DNA of 24,175 nucleotides, from NCBI GenBank assembly GCA_937916355.1, contig CALFTM010000088.1:1-24175 (forward strand). The letters run 5' to 3'. The notes under the pieces are model-generated. The model made no database searches and had not been told where the DNA came from. It saw nothing but the letters and a program-made list of their open reading frames with translations. Both the position numbers and the translations under genes were made by a program. This document shows positions 16,801 through 23,491 of this stretch, in pieces. Position 1 is the first letter of the stretch. Each line of letters begins with the position of its first letter. The DNA comes from an uncultured Bacteroidales bacterium. Its GTDB lineage: Bacteria; Bacteroidota; Bacteroidia; Bacteroidales; Paludibacteraceae.

Positions 16801-17292
16801 TTATCTTCTTGCGACAGATAGCATTTCAACAAAACTTTTCTCAGTTTGAACGATTCGTAATCCCTTATACCGCCCACATGAATAAAAATTACGTTCAAAC
16901 AAACTTCTCGCACGCTGATATTGTTCCTTAGAAAACAAGAAATACACCTTATTATCAATGCTATTTCCATCCAATAAACTACGTGAATGAAGAACCTTAT
17001 CCTCTAAATCTTTCTTTTTTAAGTTACCTACATTTTTTTGACGAAATTTAAATTCACACAACAAAAATCTTGCGTTTTTTTGTGAATCTCTATCCTTTAC
17101 CGCTATAGACATATCTACAGTCTCCAAAGGAGTACCGGGTTTATTTTTCCGTTCCAAATCATCCAAAGAAAGAATTCTTACACCTTGTTCTGCTAAACCG
17201 ATTCCTCCCTCTCTTTTCAATATATCTTGTAACTCCATCACACAATTAGAGGGAAAAAAGTACGATTTCTCCCACAACTCATCAAATACCAT
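16801..17292 (-). CDS. PD-(D/E)XK nuclease-like partner of the adjacent ATPase
   Basis: A protein of about 163 aa starting at the ATG at 17292 (MVFDELWEKSYFFP); a TTG at 17301 is less likely. TVDMSIAV (58-65, Asp60) followed by FLLCEFKFRQ (76-85, Glu80 and Lys82) is the layout of a PD-(D/E)XK active site: an Asp in one strand and E-x-K in the next. A basic KKKDLEDK segment follows, as often in such folds. I do not recognise a named family. It overlaps the ATPase gene by 11 bases, so they are almost certainly coexpressed. By analogy with ATPase-nuclease defence pairs such as Septu and Gabija, it is a candidate effector nuclease; this is inference from motif and context. Confidence 0.6.
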   Translation of the reverse strand: MVFDELWEKSYFFPSNCVMELQDILKREGGIGLAEQGVRILSLDDLERKNKPGTPLETVDMSIAVKDRDSQKNARFLLCEFKFRQKNVGNLKKKDLEDKVLHSRSLLDGNSIDNKVYFLFSKEQYQRARSLFERNFYSCGRYKGLRIVQTEKSFVEMLSVARR

Positions 17293-18577
17293 ACAAACCA
17301 ATTCTATCTAATGCAATATTAAATGATTCAAATATAGGTTCAACATCAACACCCAAACTTTTAAATTCAAATTGTTCTGTTCCGGAAACTTTAGTCGAAA
17401 GATACATTTGAACAGAATCTAAAACATCCTCTTTTTCTGCAATAGAACGCAATGCATTAATGAAGTCCGGACTATGAGTTGCCAGCATAAATTTTACACC
17501 CAATATTTTATTCAAAAGAACAATCACTCTTGCATATTCAACAATCCATTGAGGGTGCAAATGTGCTTCAGGTTCATCCAATATCAACAAAGTTCTATCC
17601 GTTAGCAAGCCTCTTTTTAACAACAACTGCAAAATTGCAAATTGTTTAATGCCAGTGGCACTATCTACAACATTAATTCTTAAACCATCAGAACTACGTT
17701 TATAAGTAAATTTTGCTCCAATATCAGATGTCTCTAAATTAACTTGACCACCTATAATATTAGAAATGACATTATAAAGATTCAAAGACTCTCCTTGCAA
17801 CATCACAAGTTGATTGTCTATAAGGTGTTGTCTTAATCGTTGATTATACGTTTCCTCTTCAACTAATCTCCATTTATTTACATCCGTTAAAAAAATTGAT
17901 ACAGGTGAATCATTATAAATTATATTATCTACTGAAAAGATATTATTAACTCTATCTTCAGACAAAATACACCTTTCAAATTCAAAAAATGAGAGTTGCG
18001 ACTGTTTGACATTAAAATGCGTTATTCCCCTAAACATATCAAAAAAGTCTGCAATAGATCTGTTTTGTCTTTTTTGAATAAAATCCGCCTCAATATCATT
18101 CAAATATTTTTCTATTAAATGAAATGCTAGTTCACAATCTAAACCTTCATCAATCACATCTTCATTCAAAGATGTATAATCTGGGGGGAGAACAGAATAG
18201 AGAAAACGCCTAAAATCTAATGTCACATCCACATCTGCATATTGGGACTTTAGTCTTTCTACAAATAACCTTATACTATTTTTATTATTATCAAAATCAT
18301 TATTAGTAATGAAGTCTTTAAAATAATCTCTAGTTTCAATCTTTAAATCATCTGAAAAATTCATCAACCGAAATAAAAGTCTATTCCAATTGGATTTAAG
18401 ATCTCCATATCTAATGCTTTCATACCTCAAATTAAGATCTAGGCCGTAATAAAGCAATTTTGATAAAGTACTTTTACCTGAACTATTTTCTCCCGTTAGC
18501 ACAGTGATGCCATTTAATAGGATATCCGCCTTGTTAATCGCTTGAAAATCTGAAACTTTAATCCTCAACTTATCCAT
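17282..18577 (-). CDS. OLD/ABC-like AAA ATPase (AAA_21/AAA_15 type)
   Basis: A protein of about 431 aa from the ATG at 18577 (an in-frame GTG lies at 18580). ITVLTGENSSGKSTLSKLLYY holds the Walker A loop (29-37). SATGIKQF (306-313) is an ABC-signature-like segment, LLILDEPEAHLHPQW (330-344) the Walker B and D-loop, and LATHSPDF (365-372) the switch histidine. The middle third is a helical insertion, as in the SMC-like ATPases of phage defence systems. No TOPRIM domain is fused, so any nuclease must be a separate protein; the downstream overlapping gene fits. The unknown 216-aa gene lies 89 bases upstream and may belong to the same unit. Confidence 0.85.
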   Translation of the reverse strand: MDKLRIKVSDFQAINKADILLNGITVLTGENSSGKSTLSKLLYYGLDLNLRYESIRYGDLKSNWNRLLFRLMNFSDDLKIETRDYFKDFITNNDFDNNKNSIRLFVERLKSQYADVDVTLDFRRFLYSVLPPDYTSLNEDVIDEGLDCELAFHLIEKYLNDIEADFIQKRQNRSIADFFDMFRGITHFNVKQSQLSFFEFERCILSEDRVNNIFSVDNIIYNDSPVSIFLTDVNKWRLVEEETYNQRLRQHLIDNQLVMLQGESLNLYNVISNIIGGQVNLETSDIGAKFTYKRSSDGLRINVVDSATGIKQFAILQLLLKRGLLTDRTLLILDEPEAHLHPQWIVEYARVIVLLNKILGVKFMLATHSPDFINALRSIAEKEDVLDSVQMYLSTKVSGTEQFEFKSLGVDVEPIFESFNIALDRIGLYGI

Positions 18578-18666
18578 CACAACAAGAGAAATTTAAACTT
18601 TAATCAAAATATTTTAAAAGATAACACTCTTCAAAATACCATTGTTCTAAATAAATAAAACAATAA

Positions 18667-19317
18667 TCATCTTAACCACAATCTCACACCACAACAATCA
18701 TTTATCCAAGACTTAACTTCTGCAATAGAGACTGAAAAACCTTTTTCCCCTTTTTCAATATAAAGAGGATAGACAGAATCGACTGCCTCATCTTCTAAAT
18801 GAAAATAATTGGTCTGAAAATTTAGATAAAAATCCACGCTACACAAGTCCTTAGACAAGTATGCGAGTCTGTTTTTCCAAAATTGAGGAATAGAAAAACG
18901 TCCTCCAAATTCTATATCCTGGCTACAAGCACAATTATAGCATTTCATCCAATTTGAAACTGATAAGTAACCTATACAAATTCTGTCATTCTTAACATCA
19001 AAAGAGTCAAAATAATCTCCATTTATGAGATTTAAAATTTTTGTAATCCTTTGGTTATATTTAAACAAAAATTCATTTAGCGTTACATCTAATTCACATT
19101 TTCTCCACAAAGGAAGACTATTCAGAAAATTATCATAATCAACTACATAATCACTATGACAATTATCTAAAAAATCTTGCACTCCTGCTAACGGAATTGT
19201 ATGATGAAAATTATCAACACCAATTTCAATACAACCACCATGCTGCATACCTACTGTAGGAAAATTCCCAAAGCACTTCACGCCGTCAAAGAAAGAAACA
19301 GAACAATAAAAATCCAT
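18667..19317 (-). CDS. Hypothetical protein, first gene of the ATPase-nuclease unit
   Basis: A 216-aa acidic, aromatic-rich protein with no family I recognise. Visible features are FDGVKCFGNFP and GMQHGGCIEIGVDN near the start, a CYNCACSQ cysteine cluster near residues 126-133 that might bind metal, and a Trp-rich C-terminus. No signal peptide or membrane segment is seen. It starts right after an ORF6N fragment and ends 89 bases before the ATPase gene on the same strand. It could be a sensor, adaptor or immunity protein of the ATPase unit, or an unrelated cargo gene. Confidence 0.6.
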   Translation of the reverse strand: MDFYCSVSFFDGVKCFGNFPTVGMQHGGCIEIGVDNFHHTIPLAGVQDFLDNCHSDYVVDYDNFLNSLPLWRKCELDVTLNEFLFKYNQRITKILNLINGDYFDSFDVKNDRICIGYLSVSNWMKCYNCACSQDIEFGGRFSIPQFWKNRLAYLSKDLCSVDFYLNFQTNYFHLEDEAVDSVYPLYIEKGEKGFSVSIAEVKSWINDCCGVRLWLR

Positions 19318-19344
19318 ACTTATTTCAAAAAAAAATTCAATATC

Positions 19345-19445
19345 TCAACCGGTCGAAATTTTTGACCAGTTCTTGTTTTTCGCATTTATAAAGCATAGCT
19401 AGTCGCTATCAAGCAAGACATTTTATCCTCTCACATTTAGCATTA
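19345..19445 (-). pseudogene. Fragment of an ORF6N gene
   Basis: The minus strand reads MLNVRG, a TAA stop in place of a Gln codon, then NVLLD, matching the start of the ORF6N domain in the intact gene (residues 20-30). About 39 bases at 19399-19445 match the intact gene with only two or three differences, then the match breaks down after the codons for LDRD. A near-palindrome (GGTCGAAATTTTTGACC, 19351-19367) resembling the 31-bp palindrome follows. This is a relic separating the DUF3990 module from the ATPase module. Confidence 0.75.
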
Positions 19446-19446
19446 A

Positions 19447-19665
19447 CTACTTTTTCGAAATCATCTCTTTTTCATACATCTCAGCCAAATAAACCGGACC
19501 ATTCCACCACAAAACAAACTCATCATTGAATAGCATTTCGGCAGTTTCAGACTGCATAAATATATCAAACGCCTCTATTTTCGATATGTTTTTTCGTTTT
19601 GCAATCTCTTCTGAAGTCATAGCAGCAAGAAGTTGCATTGTATATTCATATTTACTTGCTTTCAT
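19447..19665 (-). CDS. Small partner protein of the DUF3990 operon
   Basis: A protein of about 72 aa from the ATG at 19665 (an in-frame TTG at 19668 is less likely). It reads as a compact helical protein with MTSEEIAKRKNISKIEAFD and a C-terminal LWWNGPVYLAEMYEKE segment. I associate such small proteins with DUF3990 genes in Bacteroidales but cannot name the family. It overlaps the DUF3990 gene by 14 bases, so it is the third gene of a tightly coupled set. An antitoxin or accessory role is plausible but unproven. Confidence 0.65.
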   Translation of the reverse strand: MKASKYEYTMQLLAAMTSEEIAKRKNISKIEAFDIFMQSETAEMLFNDEFVLWWNGPVYLAEMYEKEMISKK

Positions 19666-20221
19666 CAATCCGAACCTCCTTCGCCTCTAAAAAGCAGAAA
19701 CATTTTAACGCCAATTCCGATTTAAGACAAACTTGGTCTGAGAGTTTGTTCGGCAACAACATCCTAATTGCAGTCTCATCAGCTAAATCTGAACCTATTT
19801 CACCATACAAGCCATTTATATAAGCTGTCAAAACCTGATTTGTCGTATCATTTGCTATCTTACCCGCTATAATGTCGTAAGTGTCCCAATCAGCAATTCT
19901 ACTTTCAACTCTTTTACGATGTTCTGTCACACAATTAAGCCATTCCCTATTTGCCTCAGGGAACTCATAAACCGATAATTCATCAAACACTCTTTCAAAC
20001 TTATATACAGAGACATATCCCATCCTATCATTCTCAACATCAACACCATTTACAAGTGCTTTCTTGATAGATGTCTTTACAAACTTGCAAGCTTGTCCAA
20101 AATCAGATGTCAAATAAAATCCCTTACCAAAATCCTTTCCTTCAGAACAACAAGACAAATCAATCTTATCCACCACCTTGTAACTTGCATGATACAACTC
20201 TATTCCCTCTCTCAAAATCAT
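19652..20221 (-). CDS. DUF3990 protein, ADP-ribosyltransferase-like
   Basis: A 189-aa protein of the DUF3990 family. ELYHASY (8-14) and DFGKGFYLT (30-38) match the H and Y positions of an H-Y-E type ADP-ribosyltransferase fold, and QACKFVKT follows as in related proteins. YDIIAGKIANDT (115-126) is a conserved DUF3990 block, and the C-terminus carries DQVCLKSELALKCF, the family's usual end. The biochemical activity is a prediction from fold similarity. The gene is flanked by small overlapping partners on both sides (4 bases upstream, 14 downstream), the pattern of a toxin with antitoxin or chaperone. Confidence 0.75.
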   Translation of the reverse strand: MILREGIELYHASYKVVDKIDLSCCSEGKDFGKGFYLTSDFGQACKFVKTSIKKALVNGVDVENDRMGYVSVYKFERVFDELSVYEFPEANREWLNCVTEHRKRVESRIADWDTYDIIAGKIANDTTNQVLTAYINGLYGEIGSDLADETAIRMLLPNKLSDQVCLKSELALKCFCFLEAKEVRIDESK

Positions 20222-20451
20222 AACTCTGCACCAATATTATCCAAATATTTCATTATATCATCAAAGTTAGCTTCATCTCCTTGAATATGATAAAAATCAT
20301 AACAAGTCTCTATATATTCATATATCTTATACTTATTGAAAATTTCACTGCATTTTTTTGCGTCAACATTCCATTTTAGTTGAGCTAATCTAAATAAACG
20401 GACTTGTAAGAGAAAAATATCATCTTGTTGTTTTATATTTGAGTTTCCCAT
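20218..20451 (-). CDS. DUF3791 family small protein
   Basis: A 77-aa protein with DDIFLLQVRLFRLAQLKWNV followed by CSEIFNKYKIYEYIETCYDFYHIQGDEANFDDIMKYL, the standard DUF3791 pattern. DUF3791 genes are usually found directly upstream of DUF3990 genes. Its stop overlaps the DUF3990 start (ATGA), so the two are coupled. Likely an all-helical partner, perhaps an antitoxin; this is inference from gene order. Confidence 0.8.
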   Translation of the reverse strand: MGNSNIKQQDDIFLLQVRLFRLAQLKWNVDAKKCSEIFNKYKIYEYIETCYDFYHIQGDEANFDDIMKYLDNIGAEL

Positions 20452-20463
20452 TATTTCACTATA

Positions 20464-20511
20464 TCAAGTATTTTCTCCACCTCTTCTACGTTCAACCTTT
20501 AACTCAGACAT
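20464..20511 (-). pseudogene. 5' stub of a wzx gene
   Basis: The minus strand from 20511 encodes MSELK, the same first five residues as the Wzx gene at 16126, then a short unrelated tail (VERRRGGENT) and a stop. The intergenic bases between it and the ORF6N pseudogene also resemble those between the intact ORF6N gene and wzx (AGTCT and ATTTTA blocks). This shows that the ORF6N pseudogene once stood next to a wzx start. Confidence 0.65.
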
Positions 20512-20529
20512 AATTTTAAACGCAGTCTG

Positions 20530-21118
20530 TCATTCTTTTCTTTTACGAACAACCTTATGCTTAACCTTCTCAACTGCGAAATTAAGTCTATTTCGGTTTC
20601 GGAATCTGCTGTTGATAAGTTATTTCCCACTATGTCTGCTAAAATCTCGCCGGTCTTTTGAAGAAGAGACTTCTGCTGTTCTCCTCCATCTTCCACTGTT
20701 TGAAGCGACTCCATCGTGCGAGCCAATTGTCTTGTCATCGTAAAGGTGTCTATGATGGCAAGAGTTGCCTCTACTGCTCTTGGAGATTTTAAAATAGTCG
20801 CCAACATATAGAGACCTTTTTCTGTAAAGGCTTTTGCATTGTACTTAGAATGACGACCTCTTCCCTCTCTTTGTTCTAAGGTCGAAAATTTCGACCTTAG
20901 AACCGAAAATTCCTTTTCATCCTATTCTAAAACATAACCTTCCGGAAATTTTAAGGGATTATTCTTTACAGCTTAATTCACAATCCTGGTCTCCACACTA
21001 TAAAGCGTGGCGACATCTCTATCAAGCAAGACATTTGCCCTCTCACATTCAGCATTAATTTCTCTACCTCATTTGTAAAGATTAATGATTGGACCTCCTC
21101 TTTATACTTGTTATTCAT
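20530..21118 (-). pseudogene. ORF6N domain gene, broken second copy
   Basis: A full-length but disabled relative of the ORF6N gene at 16150-16731, in the same orientation. From the ATG at 21118 the damage includes a one-base deletion near 21034, an in-frame TAA at 20975-20973, an in-frame TAG at 20924-20922, and a one-base deletion near 20587 that scrambles the last 25 codons. The ending RKRKE and stop are still readable in the original frame at 20530. The 3' half is almost identical to the intact copy (about 200 bases without a mismatch by eye), while the 5' half has drifted. This fits partial gene conversion or a recent shared origin. Confidence 0.85.
20873..20903. repeat. 31-bp perfect palindrome inside the ORF6N pseudogene
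   Basis: Identical to the palindrome at 16494-16524, although flanking bases differ and the gene around it is broken. Both 15-base arms and the central base are preserved. Confidence 0.9.
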
Positions 21119-21154
21119 CATTCAAAACTCTTCATCACCATGCCACACACAACA

Positions 21155-21616
21155 CTAAAACCCTCCATTCAAATAAGCTCTTGTTATATAATATGATGGC
21201 TCATAATAAGCACTTGAATTATAGTTGTCTATGACATCACATAAGTCTGAATTATAAACTTCGACTAACCCATCCACATAATTTTCAGAGACAGAATCTA
21301 TCAAACGAGAATAGACGCTTCCCATTTCAAGGGGAGTGGGAATCTTATCACACAAATTCTTATCCACATTTGTAATATCAAAAGTTCCGTCCTGCAAATT
21401 AAACTCCTCTATCCACTCAGCCTCAACTTGCAAAGGATTGGAAGAATGAAGAACCTGTGCTAAACTTAAAAAGTGATATAATTTTTCTTTTCCTATTTGG
21501 TTTACAACGTATGAATTGCGCTGTTTAATTTTCCTTGCAACTCGTTCTACCATATAGCAGACAAAAAACAAATCATTCGTTGATATTGATTCTTCGGGAA
21601 AATATTTGTTTTTCAT
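21155..21616 (-). CDS. Conserved hypothetical protein, partner of a lost DUF3990-like gene
   Basis: A protein of about 153 aa from the ATG at 21616; upstream codons in this frame belong to the overlapping remnant of another gene. STNDLFFVCYMVERVARKIKQR, FLSLAQVLHSSNPLQVEAEWIEEF and the YYEPSYYITRAYLNGG end resemble a conserved family that I associate with DUF3990-type modules; I do not know an official name. It has no signal peptide. An ATGA overlap couples it to the preceding truncated gene. It may be an orphan antitoxin-like partner, or a surviving cargo gene. Confidence 0.6.
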   Translation of the reverse strand: MKNKYFPEESISTNDLFFVCYMVERVARKIKQRNSYVVNQIGKEKLYHFLSLAQVLHSSNPLQVEAEWIEEFNLQDGTFDITNVDKNLCDKIPTPLEMGSVYSRLIDSVSENYVDGLVEVYNSDLCDVIDNYNSSAYYEPSYYITRAYLNGGF

Positions 21617-21773
21617 AAAGTGTAATGGCTTTTGAACAAAATAGTTTTTAAAGCATTCTCGGAGCAAAATACAATCTGATGAGTCGGATACTTATATTTT
21701 GCCAACTTCCAAAAAGCCTCTCTCGAAATATTGATGCAACAAATATCTCCTCGCTTGAGTTTGTACCCCCCTC
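21613..21773 (-). pseudogene. 3' remnant of a DUF3990-like gene abutting ugd
   Basis: Directly after the ugd stop codon the minus strand reads GYKLKRGDICCINISREAF and then KYPTHQIVFCSENALKTILF before a TGA that overlaps the next ATG. The QIVFCSENALK segment parallels DQVCLKSELALK at the end of the intact DUF3990 protein at 19652-20221. No start or catalytic part is present, so about the last 50 codons survive. The join to ugd looks like a recombination point. The family assignment is tentative because only the tail can be read. Confidence 0.45.
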
Positions 21774-23126
21774 TTAATCTCGTCCAAATATATCCCTCGT
21801 GTAAACCTTATCTTTAACATCATCCAAAACGGAATCATAGCGGTTGGCCACGATAGCATTACTAAGGGACTTAAATTGTTCGAGGTCATTCACCACCTTG
21901 CTGCCAAAAAATGTGGTTCCGTCCTCCAAAGTCGGTTCATAAATTATCACCGTTGCACCCTTTGCTTTGACACGCTTCATGACACCTTGAATGGAACTTT
22001 GACGGAAGTTATCGGAATTGCTCTTCATCGTCAAACGATAAACGCCGATGGTAACCTCTTTTTCCCTCTCTTGATTGTATCCACTTTGGTCGGTGTAATC
22101 ATAATATCCTGCCTGTCGAAGAATTTGGTCTGCGATAAAGTCTTTGCGGGTACGATTACTTTCCACAATAGCAGTCATCATATTTTGAGGCACATCCTCA
22201 TAGTTTGCCAACAACTGTTTCGTGTCTTTGGGCAAACAATATCCTCCATAGCCAAAACTTGGATTATTATAGTGCGTTCCAATACGCGGATCCAAACCTA
22301 CACCTTGAATGATGGCTTGCGCATCCATACCCTTAACCTCCGCATACGTATCCAACTCGTTAAAATAACTAACACGGAGAGCCAAATAGGTATTGGCAAA
22401 CAACTTAACAGCTTCCGCCTCCTTCATGCCCATAAAAAGGACTTCAACATCCTCTTTCAGAGCACCCTCTTTCAACAGTTGGGCAAAGATTTGGGCATAA
22501 TTCTCAATATCAGGATTAGCCACCTCCTCTATTGCCCTGTTTTCATCTTCAAAACCATCCGCATCAATTTTTTTAGGATACCCCACTATAATTCGGGACG
22601 GATATAAATTATCGTACAAAGCTTTGCTCTCTCTTAAAAACTCCGGAGAAAAAAGCAAATTGAACTTTTTACCTTTTAGAGCAGCTGTTTGAGCAAAATT
22701 ATCGGCATATTTCACATAAAGATTTCGAGTGTAACCCACAGGTATAGTTGATTTGATTACCATCACGGCATCCGGATTTACCTCTAACACCAAATCAATA
22801 ACCTCCTCTACATGACTCGTATCAAAATAGTTTTTCACCGGGTCGTAGTTTGTCGGAGCAGCAATCACCACAAAATCCGCATCTGCGTATGCAGCCTTCC
22901 CATCTAATGTTGCTAACAATCGCAAATCCTTCTCTTTCAGATACTTTTCGATATAATCATCCTGAATCGGCGACTTCCTTGCGTTGATTAAATCCACCTT
23001 TTCCTTCACCACATCAACTGCCACAACATCATGATGCTGAGCCAACAATGTAGCAATACTCAAACCCACATATCCGGTTCCGGCAACTGCAATTTTCAAA
23101 TTTTCGAAATCTCTCATTACACTCAT
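21774..23126 (-). CDS. ugd: UDP-glucose 6-dehydrogenase
   Basis: A protein of about 450 aa, full length for the UDP-glucose/UDP-mannose dehydrogenase family. It oxidises UDP-glucose to UDP-glucuronate with two NAD+. KIAVAGTGYVGL (11-22) is the NAD-binding loop, VIKSTIPVGYT and LLFSPEFLRESKAL are family blocks, and SFGYGGYCLPKDTKQL holds the catalytic cysteine near residue 297. I prefer the ATG at 23126 (MSVMRDFENLK) or 23117; the in-frame TTG at 23141 is unlikely. A TAACTTTG -7 box lies 107 bases upstream. It is the first polysaccharide gene in the window. UDP-glucuronate is a likely building block, or a precursor of other uronic acids. Confidence 0.93.
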   Translation of the reverse strand: MSVMRDFENLKIAVAGTGYVGLSIATLLAQHHDVVAVDVVKEKVDLINARKSPIQDDYIEKYLKEKDLRLLATLDGKAAYADADFVVIAAPTNYDPVKNYFDTSHVEEVIDLVLEVNPDAVMVIKSTIPVGYTRNLYVKYADNFAQTAALKGKKFNLLFSPEFLRESKALYDNLYPSRIIVGYPKKIDADGFEDENRAIEEVANPDIENYAQIFAQLLKEGALKEDVEVLFMGMKEAEAVKLFANTYLALRVSYFNELDTYAEVKGMDAQAIIQGVGLDPRIGTHYNNPSFGYGGYCLPKDTKQLLANYEDVPQNMMTAIVESNRTRKDFIADQILRQAGYYDYTDQSGYNQEREKEVTIGVYRLTMKSNSDNFRQSSIQGVMKRVKAKGATVIIYEPTLEDGTTFFGSKVVNDLEQFKSLSNAIVANRYDSVLDDVKDKVYTRDIFGRD

Positions 23127-23175
23127 TTTGAGAATACACAAAACAATGCGTTAAACATCAACCTCATCTCTTTCT

Positions 23176-23210
23176 ACGGCTTCGCCGTTGATAGTCACAA
23201 TGACTATCAA
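23176..23210. promoter_or_regulatory. Two adjacent hairpins in the leader upstream of ugd
   Basis: ACGGC-TTC-GCCGT (23176-23188) and TTGATAGTCA-CAA-TGACTATCAA (23188-23210) are perfect inverted repeats side by side, sharing one base. They lie between the -7 box at 23240 and the ugd start, so they would be in the transcript leader. Neither is followed by a U-tract on either strand, so a simple terminator is unlikely. A leader regulatory structure or a dispersed repeat is possible. Confidence 0.5.
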
Positions 23211-23232
23211 ACAGAGTCACAAAAATCAAGCA

Positions 23233-23240
23233 CAAAGTTA
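23233..23240 (-). promoter_or_regulatory. Bacteroidetes-type -7 box upstream of ugd (TAACTTTG)
   Basis: On the minus strand this reads TAACTTTG, a full TAnnTTTG match, 107 bases before the preferred ugd start. It would give a leader of about 100 bases containing the two hairpins. No good TTTG -33 box is visible upstream, so the site is probable but not certain. Confidence 0.5.
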
Positions 23241-23298
23241 CACTTAAAAACACTAATTACCTATCGTTTTAACTTAAAATTCCCGAAAAAAGTGACCT

Positions 23299-23421
23299 AT
23301 AGGTCAATTTGCAGGCTACGATATGCCCACATTCCCGATAAACACAGGTGATGTGGCCATTTCAAATCTTTGAAATGCAAAATTTACTTTTGAAAATGCT
23401 CAATAGGTCATTTTGCAGGCT
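23299..23421 (+). repeat. Pair of 19-base direct repeats near the left end of the insertion element
   Basis: ATAGGTCAATTTGCAGGCT (23299-23317) and ATAGGTCATTTTGCAGGCT (23403-23421) differ at one base and lie 104 bases apart in the same orientation. A 12-base palindrome (GACCTATAGGTC) overlaps the first, and a hairpin CATTTCAAA-TC-TTTGAAATG lies between them (23358-23377). One or both may be terminal sequence of the IS256-like element or of an earlier insertion. The right end is outside the window, so the inverted repeats cannot be checked. Confidence 0.6.
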
Positions 23422-23449
23422 GACACTTGCAGACTTGTCCGATTCACAG

Positions 23450-23457
23450 TAACTTTG
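23450..23457 (+). promoter_or_regulatory. Likely transposase promoter (CTTG-N20-TAACTTTG)
   Basis: A full TAnnTTTG -7 box, with CTTG at 23426-23429 spaced 20 bases upstream as a possible -33 box. It lies 35 bases before the transposase ATG at 23492. Confidence 0.5.
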
Positions 23458-23491
23458 CGTGCATTTCAAAATCCCTAAAATCGACATTCCA

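Noticed and set aside
21692..21889. Minus-strand 65-codon frame spanning the end of ugd
   Set aside because: Its first half is ugd in another frame; the second half is explained better by the DUF3990-like remnant in a different frame.
21876..22607. Long plus-strand open frame of 243 codons opposite ugd
   Set aside because: It is antisense to a clear dehydrogenase gene; its composition is that of a shadow frame and it has no recognisable motif.
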